32,186 nt of DNA from an uncultured bacterium (GTDB taxonomy: Bacteria > Cyanobacteriota > Vampirovibrionia > Gastranaerophilales > Gastranaerophilaceae): contig CACXCI010000054.1 in assembly GCA_902766105.1 (NCBI GenBank), positions 1 to 32,186 on the forward strand, in the 5' to 3' direction. The position numbers and the translations under genes are program-made. Within the stretch, counting starts at the first letter, position 1. Each line of letters begins with the position of its first letter. Below are positions 15,101 through 22,598 of the stretch, one piece after another. The notes below the pieces were generated by a model. That model made no database searches. It was not told where the DNA came from and was given only the letters and a program-made list of their open reading frames with translations.

Positions 15101-16696
15101 ATGAAAAATGAAGCACAAATTTTAGATAAAAAAATTGCAAAAGAATTTAAGACAGGGAATGTTAAATCTGCAATAGAATTATGCCAAATCGGACTGCAAA
15201 AAGATCCGACAAATGCTGATTTACACCTAAGATTAGGAGATTTATATTTAGCGTGGCATTTGGATATTTATTCCTCCTGCCAATATATTGATGAAGCTAT
15301 TACCGAATACCAAATAGCTTTGGAAACCTATATAGATTCTGCTGAAATTTATTATAAAATAGGTATCGCACAATTTCATAAAGGCGATTTAGATAAGGCA
15401 ATCAATTATTTTGATAATGCAATAAAAAGAGATCCAAAATATGCAAAAGCATACCACATGCTGGCAGAAACTTATACAAAAAAAGCAAGATTTACAGATG
15501 CAGAACTTAATGCAAAAAAAGCCATAAAGTGTGCGCCTTTTGCTAGTTCTCGCTCACATTATCTATTACACAATTTGTATGAAATTTCTTCTTTTAGAGT
15601 TATAAAAAATAAAATTAAATCAGCCTATGAATATCTGATGTCGATTTTAACTTTACCTTTTGATAAAGAAGCACTTAAAAAAGTGAAAACATCATTGTCT
15701 TATGTGAAATTTTTACCAATATTATTTAAAGGCTATTTACAAGTTCAGACCAAAGGATTAGATGATGCTTTGGATATTTATATTGAAGCAATAGAAAAAG
15801 CTCCGGGGTTTGTGCCTTTATATTGCTTATTGGGGGATATTTATTCTTCACTGGGCAGATTTGACGATGCAATTGTTGAATATAAAATGGCAATTTGGCT
15901 TGATAATTTGAATATACCAGCATATAGACACTTATGCAAAGCTTATGAAGATTTGGGCGATTATGATAATGCTGTTGAAATCTATAATAAACTTATTCAG
16001 ATTTTACCAAACATGCCTGAATTTCATTCAAATTTAGCAAATATTTTATACATCAAAGGCGATATAGAAGGTGCTGTATCACATTTTCAAACCGCAATCA
16101 CGCTCAACCCAAGCAAAGAATGGACAAGTGTTGTTAATCAAACTCTAGGTTTTGTTTTTCAAGAATCTAAAAAGGATATTGATGCGGCAATTACGTCATA
16201 TCAAAGTGCATATCTTTTAACTCCTGAGGATATTGATATTTATATAAATTTAGGCAGTGCATTTTATGATAAAGAAGATTACGACAACGCACTTGCAATA
16301 TACAGAAACGCACTTGACCTTAATCCTGAAAATGCAAAAATACACTGCAATTTAGGATTTTTGTACTGGGGTAAAGGTGATACGGATGAAGCAATACGAG
16401 AATATGAATTAGCAATCAAATATGATCCGAATTATGATATTGCATACAACAATTTGGGAGTAATATATCTTGATGATTTAGGCAGAGTACCGCAAGCGAT
16501 GGAAATGTTTAAAAAATCCGTAGAGGTCAACCCGAATTATGCACTGGCACATTTCAATCTTGCCCGCTCTATTGCAATAACCGGAGATAAAATCGAGGCG
16601 GCAAAATTATATCAAATAGCACAGGATGTAAACAAAATTACAAATGAAATAGATCCACAGGATATTGTGGATAAAATCAATGCGCTGTTTGATTAG
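15101..16696 (+). CDS. Tetratricopeptide repeat protein
   Basis: This is a 531-residue, all-helical protein built almost entirely of TPR units. At least ten can be seen from residues 15 to 500, for example AEIYYKIGIAQFHKGDLDKA, AKIHCNLGFLYWGKGDTDEA and YALAHFNLARSIAITGDKIEA. It has no signal peptide or membrane segment. TPR arrays bind partner proteins, so this is likely a scaffold or adaptor; the partner is unknown. It is transcribed away from the homocitrate synthase-like gene, from a promoter next to C tracts. It stands alone, with a repeat-rich spacer downstream. Confidence 0.9.
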   Translation: MKNEAQILDKKIAKEFKTGNVKSAIELCQIGLQKDPTNADLHLRLGDLYLAWHLDIYSSCQYIDEAITEYQIALETYIDSAEIYYKIGIAQFHKGDLDKAINYFDNAIKRDPKYAKAYHMLAETYTKKARFTDAELNAKKAIKCAPFASSRSHYLLHNLYEISSFRVIKNKIKSAYEYLMSILTLPFDKEALKKVKTSLSYVKFLPILFKGYLQVQTKGLDDALDIYIEAIEKAPGFVPLYCLLGDIYSSLGRFDDAIVEYKMAIWLDNLNIPAYRHLCKAYEDLGDYDNAVEIYNKLIQILPNMPEFHSNLANILYIKGDIEGAVSHFQTAITLNPSKEWTSVVNQTLGFVFQESKKDIDAAITSYQSAYLLTPEDIDIYINLGSAFYDKEDYDNALAIYRNALDLNPENAKIHCNLGFLYWGKGDTDEAIREYELAIKYDPNYDIAYNNLGVIYLDDLGRVPQAMEMFKKSVEVNPNYALAHFNLARSIAITGDKIEAAKLYQIAQDVNKITNEIDPQDIVDKINALFD

Positions 16697-16758
16697 GGAT
16701 AAACAATGGTAATTATATACAAAATTGCAGAAAAACAATGACTAAGCGATTTTGAAGG

Positions 16759-16890
16759 CGTTAAGACGATAAGACGATGAGTTGTCAAGTTCATTACGAT
16801 AAGTTAGTTTATTCAAGACAAGGGTTGATTTAATCAATAAACCTTATTGAACTTAACGACTTAACGACTTAACGTCTTAACGACTTATAG
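16759..16890. repeat. Inverted arrays of an 8-bp tandem repeat
   Basis: From 16851 the octamer ACTTAACG repeats three times exactly, then once with one change (TCTTAACG), then in degenerate form. The left arm from 16759 has the complementary octamers CGTTAAGA, CGATAAGA and CGATGAGT. The outer CGTTAAGACG (16759-16768) pairs exactly with CGTCTTAACG (16873-16882), and a central palindrome TTGATTTAATCAA lies at 16825-16837. The whole can fold as one long imperfect hairpin. Confidence 0.65.
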
Positions 16891-16913
16891 TAGGTCGGCG
16901 TTGCCACGCCGAC
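16890..16913. repeat. GTAGGTCGGCG palindrome, copy 1
   Basis: GTCGGCGT and ACGCCGAC form an 8-bp GC-rich stem with a TGCC loop. The same unit recurs at 17145-17168 and, with one change, at 32061-32084. It is a REP-like intergenic module that stands out from the AT-rich background. Confidence 0.7.
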
Positions 16914-17144
16914 AAAGTATAGCAGGTTTGGTGAAACCAAAAAATTTTCTCCCCTATTGGGGAGATAAAGAGGGGTACGATCTTATAATTTATAGAACGC
17001 TCCCCACCTACCCTCCCTAACGAGGGAGGGAACATGTCATTCCGAGCGTATGCGAGGGATCCAGCTTTTGTAAATTCAACTCATACCTCACCCTACCCTC
17101 TCCTATTCTTTAGGAGAGGGAACATGTCAAGCAATTAGTATACT

Positions 17145-17168
17145 GTAGGTCGGCGTTGCCACGCCGAC
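17145..17168. repeat. GTAGGTCGGCG palindrome, copy 2
   Basis: Identical over 24 bases to copy 1 at 16890-16913 and in the same orientation. Confidence 0.7.
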
Positions 17169-17303
17169 TGATATTTTGTTGGCAAGGCAATACCAATCTA
17201 TATTTTATATCCGTTTTTGAGCATTTAGGATTGTTAGCTTTTGTATATTAAAATCACACTAATATATCAATAAAGACTTTTTATGTTAAACTTAAAATAA
17301 ATT

Positions 17304-18647
17304 ATGTATAATATTGAAAATACAATTAAATCTTTCTTAAAACAATACAAATTAAATGACAAAAAATTGACATATCTAATTGGTTTTTCGGGCGGGTATG
17401 ATTCAATGTGTCTTTTGCATGTACTTAAAAAAGCTGCACCTAAGAATAAAATTATTGCCTTGCATTTGAATCACAAGTGGCGTGGTGTAGAAAGCGACAG
17501 AGAAGAATTAAATTGCAAAAATTTTTGTATGCAGATAGGAGTAGATTTTTATTGTGAAAATATATCAACTGATGTTGCACATACAGAAACTGCTGCTCGT
17601 GAGGCAAGATACGATTTTTTTAAAAAGTGTGGTGAAAAATTTAATTCAGATGTAATTTTTACAGCTCATAACAAAAATGATAATGCTGAAACTTTAATTT
17701 ACAGAATATGTAAAGGTACAGGAATATCAGGACTGCAAGGTATTTCGTCCAAACGTGATATTTTCTATAGACCATTATTAACAGTAACAAGAGAAGATAT
17801 TGAAAAATATTGTAAAAAAAATAAATTAAATCCCAATAATGACAGTTCAAATACCGATGTTAAATACAAAAGGAATTATATTCGGGCAAAAGTCCTTCCT
17901 GTATTAGGGAAAATAAACCCATCAGCTATAGATATGATAAACTCTTTATCGGAAATTTCAAGACAAGAATGTAAAATCATTGATGAGTATTTGTTTTTTG
18001 TACAAGAAAAAATCTCGGAAGATGGAGTAATTCAAACAAAAAAATTTCTAAAACAATCTGATGCCGTACAAAAAAAACTTATTTATAACATGTTTATCAA
18101 TAATAAATTAGATTATGACCGTGAAAAAATCCAAAATATATATGATTTTATTGTTAAAAATTCTATTTCAAAATCCGGTAAAACCTGTTCATTAACTAAT
18201 GATTTATGGATTTTTGTAAGTGATAAGATTATAAAATTGATTACACCATCAAATGAACAAACTCCATATTTTCATATAACAAAAGAAGGTATATACCAAA
18301 ACGGGAATTATATTTTTGAGATAGAAAAATTTGTCAAACCCGTTAAAAAATATCCCAAAGATACAGACGATACCGCTTATGTTGATTTAAGCCGTTTTAA
18401 TTTTGATTTTGAAATACGTACACGTCAAGATGGTGATATAATTTGTCCATTCGGGCTTGAAGGCACTCAAAAATTAAAAAAATACCTGAATTCAAAAAAA
18501 ATTCCTAACCACGAAAAAGATAATTTACTGTTTTTGGTAAGCGGTAAAGAAATTCTATGGGCAATTAATTTGGGTATTAGTGATAAAATAAAAGTAGTTA
18601 AACACCCGACACACAGATTAAAATTTTACAAAAATGAAAGAGAGTAA
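17304..18647 (+). CDS. tilS: tRNA(Ile)-lysidine synthetase
   Basis: TilS attaches lysine to C34 of the tRNA that reads AUA, changing its identity from Met to Ile. The 447-residue protein carries the N-type PP-loop SGGYDS at 29-34 (usually SGGxDS), followed by HLNHKWRG, AREARYDFF, TAHNKNDNAETLIYRICKGTG and RNYIRAKVLP, all characteristic of the catalytic domain. A C-terminal substrate-binding domain follows, with RxxDGD-like RTRQDGDIICPFG. No Shine-Dalgarno is evident, and a TAAAAT box ends five bases before the ATG, so it may be leaderless. It is directly followed by hpt, a widely conserved neighbour pair. Confidence 0.93.
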   Translation: MYNIENTIKSFLKQYKLNDKKLTYLIGFSGGYDSMCLLHVLKKAAPKNKIIALHLNHKWRGVESDREELNCKNFCMQIGVDFYCENISTDVAHTETAAREARYDFFKKCGEKFNSDVIFTAHNKNDNAETLIYRICKGTGISGLQGISSKRDIFYRPLLTVTREDIEKYCKKNKLNPNNDSSNTDVKYKRNYIRAKVLPVLGKINPSAIDMINSLSEISRQECKIIDEYLFFVQEKISEDGVIQTKKFLKQSDAVQKKLIYNMFINNKLDYDREKIQNIYDFIVKNSISKSGKTCSLTNDLWIFVSDKIIKLITPSNEQTPYFHITKEGIYQNGNYIFEIEKFVKPVKKYPKDTDDTAYVDLSRFNFDFEIRTRQDGDIICPFGLEGTQKLKKYLNSKKIPNHEKDNLLFLVSGKEILWAINLGISDKIKVVKHPTHRLKFYKNERE

Positions 18648-18649
18648 TA

Positions 18650-19183
18650 ATGGAAATTAAGTTTGAAGATTTGAAAGTTCTATATAGTGAAGAACAACTT
18701 CATACAAAGGTTAAAGAAATTGCAGAAAAACTAAACAAATTCTATAATGGAGATGAGGTTGTTGCAATATGTGCATTGAAAGGTGCCGTATTATTTGCAG
18801 CGGATTTAGTCAGAGAACTTGACATGCCCGTAAAAATGGAATTCATCCGACTTTCCAGTTACGGTTCATCTACAACCACATCAGGAAAAGTTAACGCTGT
18901 CGATATTAATTTACCGGACTTGAACGGTAAAAATGTATTGATAATTGAAGATATTGTGGATAGCGGTTTGACAGCTAAATTTTTGATAGATTTTATTCAC
19001 ATGAATTTTCATGTAAAATCCTTCAAATTTTGCTCGCTGTTAGATAAAAAAATTACCAGAAAGGTAGACGTTGAACCGGATTATTATGGTTTTGAGGTAG
19101 ATGACAAATTCGTAGTCGGCTACGGCCTTGATTATGACGGACATTTCAGAAACTTAAAATATATTGCATACAAAGAAAACTAA
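18650..19183 (+). CDS. hpt: Hypoxanthine phosphoribosyltransferase
   Basis: The enzyme salvages hypoxanthine and guanine with PRPP to form IMP and GMP. It is 177 residues, the usual length. The PRPP-binding loop VLIIEDIVDSGLT lies at about 96-108. The flexible-loop SSYGSSTTTSG is at 69-79, and the purine-site VDDKFVVGYGLDYDGHFRNL near the C-terminus carries the conserved VGYGLD. It starts two bases after the tilS stop, using a GAGAG site inside the tilS end, so it is co-transcribed with tilS. The classical next gene, ftsH, is not here. Confidence 0.95.
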   Translation: MEIKFEDLKVLYSEEQLHTKVKEIAEKLNKFYNGDEVVAICALKGAVLFAADLVRELDMPVKMEFIRLSSYGSSTTTSGKVNAVDINLPDLNGKNVLIIEDIVDSGLTAKFLIDFIHMNFHVKSFKFCSLLDKKITRKVDVEPDYYGFEVDDKFVVGYGLDYDGHFRNLKYIAYKEN

Positions 19184-19225
19184 AAAGTTTAGTATTCGGA
19201 ATATATAGTAAATTTTACTAATTAT

Positions 19226-19804
19226 CTAATATTCAATACCTTTTCTTGCGGCAATTCCGGTATCCCAATAGTGTTTTATCGGTTCAATCTCTGATACTAA
19301 ATGTGCAATTTTTATAATTTTTGGATGAGCATTTCGTCCTGTTAAGACAATTTCCATTTCATCAGGTTTATTTTTCAAAACATCTACAACCTCATCGACA
19401 TCTAAAATACCCATATCAATTGCTATATTTGCCTCATCTAATATAATAAGTTGGTACTCGTGATCTTTAATAGCTTTTTTAGTTAATTCCCAACCCTTTA
19501 AGATTTCTTCTTTGTCTTTTTCATTCTGGTTGTTACGGTATATTATTCTGTCCAGACCGGCTTGAATAATTTTTAGATTTTGCGAGATTTCAGGCGAAAG
19601 TTCTCGAAAAGAATTTAGCTCCCCGTAGTCATTTCCGCCTTTTGTAAACATTACAATCAGCACTTTCCAATTACGCCCCAAAGCTCTCATTGCAAGTCCT
19701 AAAGATGCGGTTGTTTTACCTTTCCCGTTTCCCGTATAGACCTGAATGTAGCCATGCTGCGCCCAATTTGGGTTTATTAAATTGTTATGATTTTCCCCTG
19801 TCAT
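19226..19804 (-). CDS. cobO: Cob(I)yrinic acid a,c-diamide adenosyltransferase (CobA/CobO type)
   Basis: The enzyme transfers the adenosyl group of ATP to cob(I)alamin or its precursor, making coenzyme B12. The 192-residue protein has the P-loop GNGKGKTT at 25-32 preceded by IQVYT. ASLGLAMRALG, the VLIVMFTKGG segment, LIILDEANIAIDMGILDVDEV and the C-terminal VLTGRNAHPKI are family hallmarks. It is convergent with hpt and transcribed away from the 5-formyl-THF cyclo-ligase, with overlapping -10 boxes. No other cobalamin genes are visible, so it may serve in salvage. Confidence 0.93.
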   Translation of the reverse strand: MTGENHNNLINPNWAQHGYIQVYTGNGKGKTTASLGLAMRALGRNWKVLIVMFTKGGNDYGELNSFRELSPEISQNLKIIQAGLDRIIYRNNQNEKDKEEILKGWELTKKAIKDHEYQLIILDEANIAIDMGILDVDEVVDVLKNKPDEMEIVLTGRNAHPKIIKIAHLVSEIEPIKHYWDTGIAARKGIEY

Positions 19805-19817
19805 TTTTTATGAATTT

Positions 19818-19827
19818 ATTATATATT
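19818..19827. promoter_or_regulatory. Overlapping divergent -10 boxes of cobO and the cyclo-ligase gene
   Basis: Minus-strand TATAAT (19823..19818) and plus-strand TATATT (19822-19827) share two bases in a 29-bp gap between divergent start codons. The plus-strand box ends six bases before the ATG at 19834, so that transcript is leaderless. The cobO leader would be only about seven bases. RNA polymerase cannot occupy both promoters at once. Confidence 0.5.
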
Positions 19828-19833
19828 AAAAAG

Positions 19834-20343
19834 ATGAATAAGAAAACGGAACTAAGACTTAGTGCAAAAGAATTAAGAAAATCTCTTGATATAGGCAAGA
19901 TTTCAGCTTCTGCCGTAAAATCTGTCAGAGAAAATAATCTTTACATAAACTCTAATCATATAATGTTGTTTTATCCGACTAAATATGAGATAAATCTTTT
20001 GGAACTATTGAATGATGAGAAGAAATTTTACTTGCCAAGAGTAAACAGCAACGATTTGGAAGTTTGTCCTTATAAAAAAGATGATATGTTAAAAATATCA
20101 GAATTACATATTGAAGAGCCTCAAACTCAACCTATAGATGCGAATATAATAGAGTTGGTAATTGTTCCTGCCCTTATGGCAGATAAAAATAATTACAGAT
20201 TAGGATATGGTGGGGGGTATTATGACAGATTTCTGTATGGTAAAAACTTTAACACTATTTGCACTTTACCCAAAGAGCTTTATGTTGATAATTTGCCACA
20301 TGAAAATTATGATATTCAAATTGATGAAATTATAGTTGTATAA
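19834..20343 (+). CDS. 5-formyltetrahydrofolate cyclo-ligase
   Basis: The enzyme makes 5,10-methenyl-THF from 5-formyl-THF with ATP. It is 169 residues from the ATG at 19834. An open frame extends upstream to 19690, but that part runs antisense through the cobO start and does not match the family. The N-terminal KKTELRLSAKELRKSL is the family's usual Lys/Arg-rich ATP-binding helix, and RLGYGGGYYDRFL near the C-terminus is the signature motif. The usual first-helix length and overall size fit this start. No Shine-Dalgarno is present, and the position of the -10 box makes the mRNA leaderless. A terminator hairpin lies 12 bp past the stop. Confidence 0.92.
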   Translation: MNKKTELRLSAKELRKSLDIGKISASAVKSVRENNLYINSNHIMLFYPTKYEINLLELLNDEKKFYLPRVNSNDLEVCPYKKDDMLKISELHIEEPQTQPIDANIIELVIVPALMADKNNYRLGYGGGYYDRFLYGKNFNTICTLPKELYVDNLPHENYDIQIDEIIVV

Positions 20344-20354
20344 ATGAAAAACAA

Positions 20355-20381
20355 GAGGGACTCACTTTCCGTGAGTCCCTC
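20355..20381. terminator. Strong bidirectional terminator hairpin
   Basis: GAGGGACTCAC and GTGAGTCCCTC form a perfect 11-bp stem with a TTTCC loop between two convergent genes. On the minus strand it is followed by TTGTTTTTCATT, so it best serves the coiled-coil gene. On the plus strand the tail (GTTTCAGTT) is weaker. Confidence 0.85.
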
Positions 20382-20420
20382 GTTTCAGTTAGTTAATATA
20401 CAGGGGGTTAATTAGATTAT

Positions 20421-20951
20421 TTATGCGTTAAATGTATATTTAGGAGCCATTTCTTTTATTCCGGCATCTCTTGCTTGTCTTGCTGAGTCAAGTTCAGCCT
20501 GTACTGACTTTCCTAAAGCTTCGAGTTTTTCTTTTTCTTGAGAAATTTTTTGTTCTTCAACTTTCATATTTCGTTGTTCAATTTGCATTGCACGATCTCT
20601 GCCTTGCTGGTAGAGGGATTCCATAATCCATCTTTGCATTTGTTGTTGCTGTTGCGGATTTTGAACCATACCTTGCATTTGTTGCTGCCAGATACTTGTC
20701 ATATAAGGAGCATTTTGCATCATATACTGATAAGATGTGTTATGCGCAAAAGCCATATATGCCATTGCTCTGCCCATTTGAGAACCCGGAGTTCCTAACA
20801 AATCTCCTATTGAGATACCTCCGTTTCCAATCATTGCTGCATAAGACTGCAAGTCTTGTAATTTTTTTGTCAGCTTCGTCAATCTGTGCTCGATATCTAA
20901 TTTTTGACTAATTAGCGAGTGAATGCGAGCTGTAAACATAAGTACGCCCAT
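20421..20951 (-). CDS. Hypothetical coiled-coil protein rich in Gln and Met
   Basis: This is 176 residues without a signal peptide or membrane segment. Helical, coiled-coil-like stretches lie at about 10-40 and 117-165. The middle is rich in Gly, Met, Tyr and Gln, with a poly-Gln/Met patch (QNPQQQQQMQRW) near 97-108. The start has a GGTAGGG site upstream. I recognise no family; the overall style recalls export-system substrates or structural appendage proteins, but this is only an impression. It is the member of the four-gene promoter-motif group whose leader contains two AGGTTAG copies. It is monocistronic, with a terminator at 20355-20381. Confidence 0.65.
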   Translation of the reverse strand: MGVLMFTARIHSLISQKLDIEHRLTKLTKKLQDLQSYAAMIGNGGISIGDLLGTPGSQMGRAMAYMAFAHNTSYQYMMQNAPYMTSIWQQQMQGMVQNPQQQQQMQRWIMESLYQQGRDRAMQIEQRNMKVEEQKISQEKEKLEALGKSVQAELDSARQARDAGIKEMAPKYTFNA

Positions 20952-21002
20952 TGTAATAACCCTACCTTTTTAAATTTTTAACTAACCTTTTATCTAACCT
21001 AC

Positions 21003-21038
21003 ACTTATATAAAAACATGCAAAGTCAAGTAATTGCAT
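21003..21038 (-). promoter_or_regulatory. Copy D of the ATGCAATT-17-TTTATAT promoter motif
   Basis: On the minus strand, ATGCAATT (21038..21031), 17 bp, then TTTATATAAGT (21013..21003), 52 bp upstream of the 20951 start. In this copy the motif is also half of a perfect 11-bp inverted repeat, AAAACATGCAA ... TTGCATGTTTT. Confidence 0.6.
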
Positions 21039-21090
21039 GTTTTTAGCCTTATCTTAATGTTTCTTAACAATTAATCGCGGGTTTATAATT

Positions 21091-21200
21091 TTGTATATAG
21101 CTAAAATCGTATTATAACTTGACTTTATATAGGTTTAGCTTTATTTAAAAATTTGGCAGCTATATACAAAAACAGGGTGAATATTTAACTCACCCTGTTT
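21091..21200 (+). ncRNA. Candidate small structured RNA
   Basis: TTGTATATAGCT (21091-21102) and AGCTATATACAA (21158-21169) form a perfect 12-bp inverted repeat enclosing 55 bases, with an inner AGCTAAA/TTTAGCT pair. A TATAAT box lies at 21084-21089 and a strong hairpin with TTTTTT follows at 21170-21205, so a plus-strand transcript of about 105 bases is conceivable. No -35 is evident and no known family is recognised. It could instead be a small inverted-repeat element. Confidence 0.3.
21170..21200. terminator. Terminator after clpP, usable in both directions
   Basis: AAACAGGGTGA and TCACCCTGTTT form an 11-bp stem with a 9-base loop. T runs follow on both strands (TTTTTT on plus, TTTTTGT on minus). 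It lies 20 bp past the clpP stop. Confidence 0.85.
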
Positions 21201-21220
21201 TTTATATAAAACTTATCTTA

Positions 21221-21829
21221 TTATCCTCTTGTTACGACTTTATCAATCAACCCGTATTCCATAGCTTCTTGTGCAGATAAATAATGATCACGCTCGCAAT
21301 CTTCTTTAACTTTTTCAAACGGTTGACCTGAATTTTCTGCCATAATACCGATTAGCATATCTTTCATACGGCGAATTTCTTTTGCTTCAAGCTCAATATC
21401 CGTTGCCTGACCTTTAGCGCCGCCTAATGGCTGGTGAATCATTATCCTTGCATTAGGAAGAGCCATTCTTTTACCTTTAGCACCGGCTGAAAGTAAAAAT
21501 GCGCCCATTGATGCAGCATCACCCAGACAGATTGTTGATACATCAGATTTAATCAAATTCATTGTGTCATATATTGCCATTCCTGCGGTGATTACACCTC
21601 CGGGGCTGTTGATATACAGCATAATATCTTTTTCGGAGTTTTCGCTGTCTAATAACAGCAATTGTGCAACAATTGAATTTGCAACATCATCATCTATTTC
21701 TGTTCCCAAAAATACAATTCTTTCTCTCAATAATCTTGAAAAAATATCAAATGAGCGTTCCCCCCTTGAAGATGCTTCTATTACAGTCGGAACATAACCC
21801 ATTATTTTCATATATGTTTCTTGATCCAT
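21221..21829 (-). CDS. clpP: ATP-dependent Clp protease proteolytic subunit
   Basis: ClpP forms the tetradecameric serine protease chamber that works with ClpX, ClpA or ClpC ATPases in cytosolic protein quality control. The 202-residue protein has the catalytic triad S107 (DAASMGA), H132 (IMIHQPLGG) and D181 ([11 protein letters not shown]), at the family's usual spacing. YINSPGGV (72-79) forms the oxyanion-hole loop. The start follows an AAAGGAGAG site. It is monocistronic here; clpX is not adjacent. A MITE-like copy lies 62 bp upstream. Confidence 0.97.
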   Translation of the reverse strand: MDQETYMKIMGYVPTVIEASSRGERSFDIFSRLLRERIVFLGTEIDDDVANSIVAQLLLLDSENSEKDIMLYINSPGGVITAGMAIYDTMNLIKSDVSTICLGDAASMGAFLLSAGAKGKRMALPNARIMIHQPLGGAKGQATDIELEAKEIRRMKDMLIGIMAENSGQPFEKVKEDCERDHYLSAQEAMEYGLIDKVVTRG

Positions 21830-21891
21830 TTTGGCTCTCCTTTTGAGATGATTTTACACTAAATATAGTTTTTTATCAATATATGTTTGTT

Positions 21892-22041
21892 GGTAGTTAT
21901 ATAGCAAATTTAATTAGATGTATTATTATGAGATTCTTCGGGGCAAAATCTTTCGTCATTCAGAGCGAAGCGTGGAATCTAAAGATTTTGCCCCTCGGAA
22001 TGACAAGAAAATATATTCTGTGGAAATTGTTATATAAATCC
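21892..22041. mobile_element. MITE-like element, copy 2
   Basis: This is 150 bp with the same ends as copy 1 (GGTAGTTATATA at left, TATATAAATCC at right) and the same core, GGGGCAAAATCTTT ... AAAGATTTTGCCCC, here a cleaner palindrome. The sequence GTGGAAATTGTTATATAA on its right matches the inverse of copy 1's left end, which supports long terminal inverted repeats. The left arm is about 30 bp shorter than in copy 1. There is no internal gene. Confidence 0.6.
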
Positions 22042-22061
22042 CTGTTTGTTCTAATTCCAAT

Positions 22062-22091
22062 AAAAAAGCTCTCATTTCTGAGAGCTTTTTT
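22062..22091. terminator. Bidirectional terminator after the small secreted protein gene
   Basis: AAAAAAGCTCTCA and TGAGAGCTTTTTT form a 13-bp stem with a TTTC loop, 16 bp past the stop at 22108 on the minus strand. T runs occur on either side. Confidence 0.85.
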
Positions 22092-22107
22092 ATCTTTAAT
22101 CTATATA

Positions 22108-22446
22108 TTAAAAGAATGATTTTGTACCTTTTCCACCGGGATTCCATTGAGTATTTGTTTGACGACCTTGTTTTGTTTCAATTCTTACCCTTGGTGTACG
22201 TTTTTTTCTTACAGGTTTTCCTTTAGCTGCATCATTTTGTGGAACCATATTGCTATCGTATGTAGCTTGCAAGTGCTCTTGTCCCGGTACTGTAACGTTT
22301 ATTGCGTTATCAATATGAGATGAAACACCAGATGCTGTTGATTGCATATCAATCGGACTAAGCGGCTCAAGTAACAACGGTTCTAATGCAAGCGCAGGAA
22401 CTGTTGCAAATGATACTAATAATAATGATGCTAATAATTTTTTCAT
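22108..22446 (-). CDS. Small secreted protein with basic C-terminus
   Basis: This is 112 residues. MKKLLASLLLVSFATVPALA is a clear Sec signal peptide, probably cut after the ALA near residue 20. The mature part is short, first acidic/Leu-rich (LEPLLLEPLSPID) and then strongly basic (KPVRKKRTPRVRIETK), ending in a Gly-rich PGGKGTKSFF tail. No domain is recognised. The start is set by an AGGAG site. Upstream lie two 18-bp direct repeats, exactly 40 bp apart, that look like operators. It is divergent from lipA. Confidence 0.7.
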   Translation of the reverse strand: MKKLLASLLLVSFATVPALALEPLLLEPLSPIDMQSTASGVSSHIDNAINVTVPGQEHLQATYDSNMVPQNDAAKGKPVRKKRTPRVRIETKQGRQTNTQWNPGGKGTKSFF

Positions 22447-22475
22447 TTCTTTGCTCCTATTATGTTTTTGGTCTT

Positions 22476-22533
22476 ATATACTTGTATAACGATGTTTTTT
22501 AGTATTTGTTCATTAATATACTTATATAACGAT
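22476..22533 (-). promoter_or_regulatory. Two 18-bp direct repeats, possible tandem operators
   Basis: ATATACTTGTATAACGAT (22476-22493) and ATATACTTATATAACGAT (22516-22533) differ at one base and start 40 bp apart, close to four helical turns. They lie 30-87 bp upstream of the secreted protein gene and 65-120 bp upstream of divergent lipA. They could bind a regulator on one face of the helix. Confidence 0.5.
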
Positions 22534-22598
22534 ATTCTATAAAAATCAAACATGAAAAAATTTGTTATATAATTATAAAAACATATAGGAATTAAAAA

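Larger units (their letters stand above)
16697..17303. other. Repeat-rich intergenic spacer
   Basis: No gene is visible in these 607 bases. They contain an inverted octamer-repeat structure (16759-16890), two GTCGGCG palindromes (16890-16913 and 17145-17168), a CCCTCCCT hairpin unit (17002-17032), a GTCATTCCGAGCG unit (about 17034-17066) and a CTCTCCTATTC hairpin unit (17086-17120). Several of these modules recur at 23995-24305 and at the right edge of the window. Confidence 0.75.

Noticed and set aside
16697-17303. CRISPR array or tRNA genes in the repeat-rich spacer
   Set aside because: Repeat units are of different kinds and irregularly spaced, with no constant repeat-spacer pattern; no cloverleaf with an anticodon arm was found.
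19690-19833. N-terminal extension of the 5-formyl-THF cyclo-ligase frame
   Set aside because: It is antisense to the cobO start, lies above the promoter, and does not resemble the family N-terminus.
21014-21048. The AAAACATGCAA/TTGCATGTTTT inverted repeat as a plus-strand terminator
   Set aside because: The stem is AT-rich, no plus-strand gene ends nearby, and it coincides with copy D of the promoter motif, which explains half of it.
21883-22119. Plus and minus frames of 63-78 codons across the MITE-like element
   Set aside because: They lie in the palindromic element and terminator, have no ribosome-binding site, and are not shared with copy 1.
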